Source of the DNA: an uncultured Simplicispira sp.
Lineage (GTDB): Bacteria > Pseudomonadota > Gammaproteobacteria > Burkholderiales > Burkholderiaceae_C
Direction: 5' to 3'
Length of the DNA: 11,174 bases
Assembly: GCA_903882725.1 (NCBI GenBank)
Contig: CAIRYF010000091.1
Coordinates: 1 to 11,174 of the forward strand
This document shows positions 7,791 to 11,174 of this stretch, one piece after another (position 1 is the first letter of the stretch; each line of letters opens with the position of its first letter). The notes beneath the pieces were generated by a model. The model was not told the DNA's origin. It did not search any database and saw only the letters and a list, made by a program, of their open reading frames with translations. Both the position numbers and the translations under genes were made by a program.

Positions 7791-8450
7791 TCATACCGCC
7801 ATGTAGCGCCCGGGGCGGTGGTTCATGGTCAGCACCACATTGAGCGCTACAGCGCCGATGACAGACCACAGCACGCGCAGCGGCTCGACCGTCCACAGCG
7901 CCAGCAGCAAGATGACGCAGTCCAGCGCCATTTGCACTTTGCCTGCACGCCAGCCGTGGCGCTCTTGCAGGTACAGCGCCAAAATGCCGACCCCGCCCAG
8001 GCTGCAGCGATGGCGAAACAGCACCAAAAAGCCGGTGCCAGTGACGAAACCGCCGGCGATGGCGGCGTACAGCGGTTGCAACTGCGCAAACTGTAAAAAC
8101 TGCGATTGCAGCTCGGTCAGCAGCGACAGCAGCAGCACGGCAACAAAGGTTTTCAGGGTGAATGCGCGCCCCAGCTTGCGCAGCGCCAGCCAATAAAAGG
8201 GCAGGTTCAGCACAAAAAACACCTTGCCAAAGCCAATGCCCGTGCTGTAGTGCAACAAAAACGCCAGCCCCGCCGTGCCGCCGGTCAGCAGCCCCGCACT
8301 GGTAAAAAACGCCACGCCGACCGAGATCAGCAACACCCCGGTAAAGACGGCAATGGCGTCCTCAGTCAAAGAGTGGGGCAAAGCGGCGGTACCCACAGGC
8401 GCAGGCGCGGGTGTGGCGGGTATGGCGGGGGCAGTAGACGCTGTGGTCAT
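7791..8450 (-). CDS. YitT-family (DUF161) membrane protein
   Basis: An integral membrane protein of 219 residues in the YitT/DUF161 family, whose transport role is not established. After an Ala/Pro-rich N-terminus (1-25), hydrophobic segments are seen at about 31-52, 57-68, 76-92, 100-114, 125-145 and 176-188, with another at 194-208. The family block FFTSAGLLTGGTAGLAFLL (48-66) and the FRHRCSLGGVGILALYLQ stretch (145-162) are typical. The C-terminal DUF2179 domain of longer Gram-positive members is absent. ATG 8450 has GGAG eleven bases upstream; an in-frame GTG at 8462 is the alternative. It is co-directional with the DUF411 gene 18-200 bases downstream and with the ATPase gene upstream, but the gaps (90 and 172 bp) do not prove an operon. 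Confidence 0.88.
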   Translation of the reverse strand: MTTASTAPAIPATPAPAPVGTAALPHSLTEDAIAVFTGVLLISVGVAFFTSAGLLTGGTAGLAFLLHYSTGIGFGKVFFVLNLPFYWLALRKLGRAFTLKTFVAVLLLSLLTELQSQFLQFAQLQPLYAAIAGGFVTGTGFLVLFRHRCSLGGVGILALYLQERHGWRAGKVQMALDCVILLLALWTVEPLRVLWSVIGAVALNVVLTMNHRPGRYMAV

Positions 8451-8520
8451 GGCAAAAATCACTCCGGGGGTAGGGAGGTGGGGTGGCTGCGCAGCGCATC
8501 TGGCGAAGAAAGGGTGCTCT

Positions 8521-8563
8521 TTGATTGATAGCTGGTAGCGCTTGCTGGGTAAGCGTTTGAGGC
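8521..8563 (+). repeat. hairpin repeat copy 4
   Basis: TTGATTGATAGCTGGTAGCGCTT, spacer GCTGGGT, AAGCGTTTGAGGC. The AGCGCTT/AAGCGTT stem has one mismatch. It lies in the gap between the ATPase stop and the YitT start. The rest of that gap (8451-8622) has a G-rich plus strand near 8464-8486 and no gene. Confidence 0.72.
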
Positions 8564-8611
8564 GCGCGCAAGTGTAATCGCACGCAAAAGCTGCAAAGCC
8601 GATGAGGTAAA

Positions 8612-8638
8612 ACCTAAGTGACCTAAGTGACCTCAGCG
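8612..8638. repeat. 9-bp tandem repeat over the ATPase stop codon
   Basis: ACCTAAGTG occurs twice (8612-8620, 8621-8629), followed by ACCTCAGCG (8630-8638). On the coding strand the unit reads Val-Thr-stop, so a second in-frame TAG follows nine bases after the first. It is probably a slippage duplication. Confidence 0.6.
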
Positions 8639-10698
8639 CTGGGGCGCAACATACGCAGCCCGTTGCCTACCACCAGCAAACTCGCGCCCATGTCGGCAAA
8701 CACGGCCATCCACATCGTTGCTTGGCCGGTCAGCGCCAAGCCAAAAAACACCAGTTTGATGCCCAAGGCCAGCGTGATGTTTTGCACCAGCACGCGGTGC
8801 GCGCGCCGCGACAGGCGCACGGTCTCGGCAATGCGGCGCAGGTCGTCGTTCATGATGACGATGTCGGCGGTTTCCAGCGCCACATCGGTGCCAGCGGCGC
8901 CCATGGCAAAGCCAATGTCGGCTTGGGCCAGCGCCGGGGCGTCGTTGATGCCGTCGCCCACCATGGCGGCCATGCCGTATTTTTTGTGCAGCGCCGCCAG
9001 CGCAGCCAGCTTGTCGACCGGCAGCAGGCCCGCTTGCACATCGCTGATGCCGACGCTGTGCGCTGCCGCTTGCGCCGGGGCGGCGTGGTCGCCACTCAAC
9101 AGGGCGGTGGCAATGCCCAGCGCGTGCAAATCGGCCACGGCCTGCGCGGCTTCGGGGCGCACGGTGTCGGCCACGGCAAAGGCGGCGCGCACCGCGTGCT
9201 CGTCGGCCAGCAAAGTGACGCTGTGGCCTTGCGCTTGGTAGGCGGCGGCGCAGTCCTCGGCGGCGGGCGTCCACAGGCCGCGCTCTTGCATCCAGCGGCG
9301 GTTGCCCAGTTGCCAAGTGCTGCCAGCGATGCGCGCTTGGACGCCGCGCCCCGCCAAGGCGGTGAAGGCATCGAGCGTTGGTTCGGGTTGGGGCGTGCTG
9401 GCCGATGCCAGACCGGCGGCGATGGCGATGGATACCGGGTGATCCGAGTGCCCGGCCAGTGCAGCCGCCACGGCATAAATAGCCTGGTTGGAATGGCTGG
9501 CGGCCTCGGTGGGCGCGGACGCTGTCAGCGCTTGCCCAACCAGCACCGGACGCCCGCAGGTGATGGTGCCGGTTTTGTCCAAAGCAACCACGCGAATGCC
9601 GCGCGCCTGCTCCAGCCACTGACCGCCTTTGATGACGATGCCGCGCCGTGCGGCGGCCGCCAGCGCGCTGACCACCGTCACCGGCGTGGACAGCACCAGT
9701 GCGCACGGGCAGGCAATCACCAACAGCACCAGCGCGCGGTACAGGGCGTCCAGCCATGTCCACTGCAGCAGCAGCGGCGCACCCACGGCGACCAGCAGCG
9801 CCAGCATAAACACGGTCGGTGTGTAGACGGCGGCAAAGCGATCGACCAAGCGCTGCGTGGGCGCGCGCACCGCTTGGGCTTGCTCGACGGCGTGGATGAT
9901 GCTGTCCAGCGTGGTTTGTCCGGCAACGGCGGTGACGCGCCATTGCAGCTCAGACTGCGCGTTGAGCGTGCCAGCGTACAGCCGGTCACCGGGGGCTTTG
10001 TCTACCGCCAAGCTCTCGCCGCTCAGGCTGGACTCATCGACCGCGCTGTGGCCGCTGGTGACCACGCCGTCCAGCGGCACGCGCCCACCGGGGCGCAAGC
10101 GCAGCGTGCTGCCCAGCGCCACCTGCGCCACCGGCACGCTGCGCCACTGGCCCTGCGCGTCCAGCAAATCGGCCTGGTTGGGGCTGAGGGCCAGCAGCGC
10201 GCTGATGGCGTGGCGCGCGCGCCCCACTGCGGCCTGTTCAATGTGCTCGGCCAGGGCGTACAGCGCCATCACCATCGCCGCCTCGGGCCACTGGCCGATG
10301 GCAAAGGCACCGGTGACGGCCAGCGCCATCAGCGCATTCACGCCCAATTGACCGCGCAGCAGCGCCTGCACACCGCTGCGGTAAATGCCTAAACCGGCCA
10401 GCAAAATGGCCACCGCCGCCAGCGCCATGCCAGCGCTTTGGGCGGCTTGCGTCTGCGGCCCAAGCAGGTGCAGCAGCTCGGCACCGGTGGCAGCCAGCAA
10501 AGCAGCCGCAATGCGGCGCGGGCCGGGCAGGCTGCTGTGGTCATGATCGTGGTCAGCATGACCGGCGGTATCGGTGTGCTGCGCGTGCGCAGAATCCGTA
10601 CGGCTGGGTGCCGCGCAGGTGCTGTCGCTGGAACAGCACGAAATATTCAAGCGTGGCCCGGGGGCGTGGCGGTCTATAGAAGCGCTCTTGTCTGACAT
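8623..10698 (-). CDS. cadA: Zn/Cd/Pb-exporting P-type ATPase (PIB-2)
   Basis: An inner-membrane heavy-metal efflux pump, 691 residues. Visible in order: a Cys/His-rich N-terminus (CCSSDSTC at 21-28, HADHDHDH at 47-54) instead of a ferredoxin-like CxxC domain; the actuator motif SGES (226-229); CPC (330-332) in the ion-binding helix; the phosphorylation site DKTGT (Asp374); His420-Pro421 (HP motif); and GDGINDAP (581-588). Lys648 in LALGIK and Asp669 in FADMGAS match the transmembrane Lys/Asp pair of E. coli ZntA, pointing to Zn2+, Cd2+ and Pb2+ rather than Cu+. Start: the ORF is open to 10761, but the MerR-type promoter lies at 10742-10772, so that start cannot be on the message. ATG 10698 with GGAA upstream fits. 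It is divergent from the interrupted merR gene. zntA would be an equally good name. Confidence 0.93.
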   Translation of the reverse strand: MSDKSASIDRHAPGPRLNISCCSSDSTCAAPSRTDSAHAQHTDTAGHADHDHDHSSLPGPRRIAAALLAATGAELLHLLGPQTQAAQSAGMALAAVAILLAGLGIYRSGVQALLRGQLGVNALMALAVTGAFAIGQWPEAAMVMALYALAEHIEQAAVGRARHAISALLALSPNQADLLDAQGQWRSVPVAQVALGSTLRLRPGGRVPLDGVVTSGHSAVDESSLSGESLAVDKAPGDRLYAGTLNAQSELQWRVTAVAGQTTLDSIIHAVEQAQAVRAPTQRLVDRFAAVYTPTVFMLALLVAVGAPLLLQWTWLDALYRALVLLVIACPCALVLSTPVTVVSALAAAARRGIVIKGGQWLEQARGIRVVALDKTGTITCGRPVLVGQALTASAPTEAASHSNQAIYAVAAALAGHSDHPVSIAIAAGLASASTPQPEPTLDAFTALAGRGVQARIAGSTWQLGNRRWMQERGLWTPAAEDCAAAYQAQGHSVTLLADEHAVRAAFAVADTVRPEAAQAVADLHALGIATALLSGDHAAPAQAAAHSVGISDVQAGLLPVDKLAALAALHKKYGMAAMVGDGINDAPALAQADIGFAMGAAGTDVALETADIVIMNDDLRRIAETVRLSRRAHRVLVQNITLALGIKLVFFGLALTGQATMWMAVFADMGASLLVVGNGLRMLRPSAEVT

Positions 10699-10715
10699 AC
10701 CTATTTCCATTCTTG

Positions 10716-10733
10716 GGCAGAAACTGCTCTGCC
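10716..10733 (-). promoter_or_regulatory. stem-loop near the 5' end of the ATPase mRNA
   Basis: GGCAGA (10716-10721) and TCTGCC (10728-10733) pair perfectly around a 6-base loop. With the predicted start of transcription near 10735, the hairpin would be at the extreme 5' end of the message, 18 bases before the ATG. It may stabilise the mRNA, or be a DNA-level dyad. Function not shown. Confidence 0.4.
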
Positions 10734-10741
10734 ATGCCATG

Positions 10742-10772
10742 ATTGGAATCCTTAAAGCCACTTGAAGGTCAA
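10742..10772 (-). promoter_or_regulatory. MerR-type promoter/operator of the ATPase gene
   Basis: On the minus strand TTGACC (-35, 10772-10767) and TCCAAT (-10, 10747-10742) are separated by 19 bases, the over-long spacer typical of MerR-activated promoters. The dyad CCTTCAAG-TGG-CTTTAAGG (10768-10750), one mismatch, fills the spacer. The centre AAGTGGCTT resembles the cadA operators of other proteobacteria as I remember them. The same bases hold the GAAGG ribosome site of merR on the plus strand, so bound regulator would also affect its own gene. Confidence 0.75.
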
Positions 10773-10775
10773 GCC

Positions 10776-10913
10776 ATGTCTGCTGATAGCCCTGCCCTGC
10801 GTATTGGTGATGCAGCCCAGCGATCGGGCATCAGCGCGGCCAATATTCGCTATTACGAGAAAGAAATGCTCCTCAGCCCTTGCAGCAGAAGCGCTAACAG
10901 CTATCGTTTGTAT
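10776..10913 (+). pseudogene. MerR-family metal regulator, interrupted after 46 codons by an IS
   Basis: The N-terminal DNA-binding part of a MerR-family activator, probably the regulator of the divergent metal ATPase. ALRIGDAAQRSGISAANIRYYEKE (7-30) is the helix-turn-helix and SYRLY (42-46) the start of the wing. The reading then passes into transposon end sequence at 10914/10915 and continues to a stop at 11117 through DNA antisense to tnpB. The whole dimerisation helix and metal-binding loop are missing. Start: ATG 10776 with GAAGG eight bases upstream; a TTG at 10743 would lie in the operator. The near-invariant Gly after YYE-K-E is Met31, and residues 29-43 coincide with a hairpin repeat. 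The rest of the gene may lie beyond the left end of the element, outside the window. The metal specificity is inferred from the neighbour only. Confidence 0.8.
10861..10905 (-). repeat. hairpin repeat copy 5, inside merR
   Basis: Read on the minus strand: GATAGCTGTTAGCGCTT, a 7-base spacer CTGCTGC, AAGGGCTGAGG, then GCATTTCTTT. Both conserved blocks and the spacer length agree with copies 1-4. It overlaps merR codons 29-43 in frame and without changing the length expected for a MerR protein, and includes a rare AGA Arg codon. Confidence 0.6.
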
Positions 10914-11060
10914 ATTGACATCCTCCCCGCCCTAAAGGACGGGGATTCCTGCTGCCAGGCGGCGATGTCCCGCCGCGAGAATGTTCCGTGCTGCATTCAC
11001 GTCGCGGTCGTGTACCGCACCGCACTCGCTGCACGTCCATTCCCTTATTCGCAAACCCGC
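10895..11060 (-). ncRNA. predicted omega (reRNA) guide RNA of the TnpB element
   Basis: In IS200/IS605 elements the 3' part of the tnpB transcript runs to the right end and past it. The scaffold comes from the element and the guide from flanking DNA. Here the scaffold would include the terminal hairpin (10925-10944) and end at TCAA (10918-10915). The guide would be the next 16-20 bases, minus strand, 10914 down to about 10895, which is merR sequence. The 5' limit given is arbitrary. Predicted by analogy with ISDra2; expression is unknown. Confidence 0.4.
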
Positions 11061-11174
11061 TCTACCTTTCGGACTGCTGGCGGCAATAACTCCGCAGCAC
11101 GAGCAAGTCTGGGTTGAATAGCTTTCGTTGACTACCTCAAAGACGATACCGGCCTGATGGCTCTTGTATTCCAA
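10915..11174 (-). mobile_element. right end of an IS200/IS605-family element (runs off the window)
   Basis: The element carries tnpB and ends with the subterminal hairpin CCCCGCCCTAAAGGACGGGG (10925-10944; 8 pairs including one G-U in RNA, loop TTTA), followed by GAGGATGTCAA on the minus strand. The terminal TCAA equals the right cleavage site of IS608-like elements. No terminal inverted repeats or target duplication are expected in this family. The left end, the target motif (TAM) and any tnpA lie beyond 11174. Confidence 0.85.
10932..11174 (-). CDS. tnpB: TnpB RNA-guided nuclease (OrfB), C-terminal 80 residues
   Basis: The C-terminal end of TnpB, the transposon-encoded, omega-RNA-guided DNA endonuclease related to Cas12. 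The zinc finger is intact: TCSCCG (Cys24, Cys27) and TCSECG (Cys48, Cys51). It is followed by the RuvC-III block [12 protein letters not shown] (55-66) with its acidic residues present. No inactivation is therefore seen in this part; RuvC-I and II lie outside. The TAG stop (10932-10934) falls inside the terminal hairpin, so AGIPVL is encoded by its 5' arm. The 5' part of the gene lies beyond base 11174. Confidence 0.92.
   Translation of the reverse strand: MEYKSHQAGIVFEVVNESYSTQTCSCCGVIAASSPKGRAGLRIREWTCSECGAVHDRDVNAARNILAAGHRRLAAGIPVL

Noticed and set aside
8464..8486. G-rich run as a G-quadruplex
   Set aside because: Only three runs of three or more G are present, so a canonical four-run quadruplex is not formed.
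8722..10392. Long plus-strand ORF opposite the ATPase gene
   Set aside because: It is a shadow of the GC-rich ATPase coding sequence. The low-complexity Ala/Gly/His/Gln composition shows no domain.
10699..10761. Upstream start of the ATPase at 10761 (21 extra residues)
   Set aside because: It would begin inside the MerR-type promoter, upstream of the predicted transcription start. The ATG at 10698 has a ribosome site.
10917..10945. Inverted repeat considered as a CRISPR unit or Rho-independent terminator
   Set aside because: It occurs once, and its position over the tnpB stop and next to TCAA fits the right end of an IS200/IS605 element.
10914..11117. Continuation of the merR ORF to 11117 as a longer regulator
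   Set aside because: This part is transposon end and DNA antisense to tnpB. It resembles no MerR effector domain.

Overview
The window looks like chromosomal DNA of a GC-rich betaproteobacterium, most likely of the family Comamonadaceae (inference). Support comes from the codon bias, the style of the ParC, RhlE and YciH proteins, and a family of short hairpin repeats with cores AGCTG-N-(T/A)-AGCGC and AAG(C/G)GCT-N-GAGGC, a type I remember as common in that family. No taxonomic marker such as rRNA is present, so genus cannot be given.

Left part (1-4642). An AT-rich edge (1-87, possibly the tail of an unrelated ORF) is followed by rhlE (minus), a DEAD-box RNA helicase. It is divergent from yciH (plus), a SUI1/eIF1-like translation protein. 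Next comes the divergent pair argP (minus, LysR regulator) and argO (plus, LysE-type basic amino acid exporter), sharing a 60-bp AT-rich promoter region. Convergent to argO is metQ (minus), a methionine-type periplasmic binding protein without its ABC partners in view.

Middle part (4648-8450, all minus). parC (topoisomerase IV subunit A), a DUF411 metal-binding exported protein, and a YitT-family membrane protein. Hairpin repeats sit between or at the ends of these genes. One of them is read as the N-terminus of the DUF411 ORF, which makes its start uncertain.

Right part (8612-11174). A Zn/Cd/Pb-type P-type ATPase (minus) is driven from a textbook MerR-type promoter with a 19-bp spacer and an inverted repeat. 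The divergent merR regulator keeps only its first 46 codons. Its DNA-binding region carries another copy of the hairpin repeat, and the gene is cut at base 10914/10915 by the right end of an IS200/IS605-family element carrying tnpB (minus, C-terminal part in view). The predicted TnpB guide RNA would read out of the element into merR, so the programmed target would be the intact merR allele. The main biological story is therefore a metal-efflux gene that has probably lost its own activator to a TnpB transposon whose guide matches that activator. No completely new system was recognised. The repeat family, its overlap with two coding regions, and the TnpB-merR junction are the points most worth checking.
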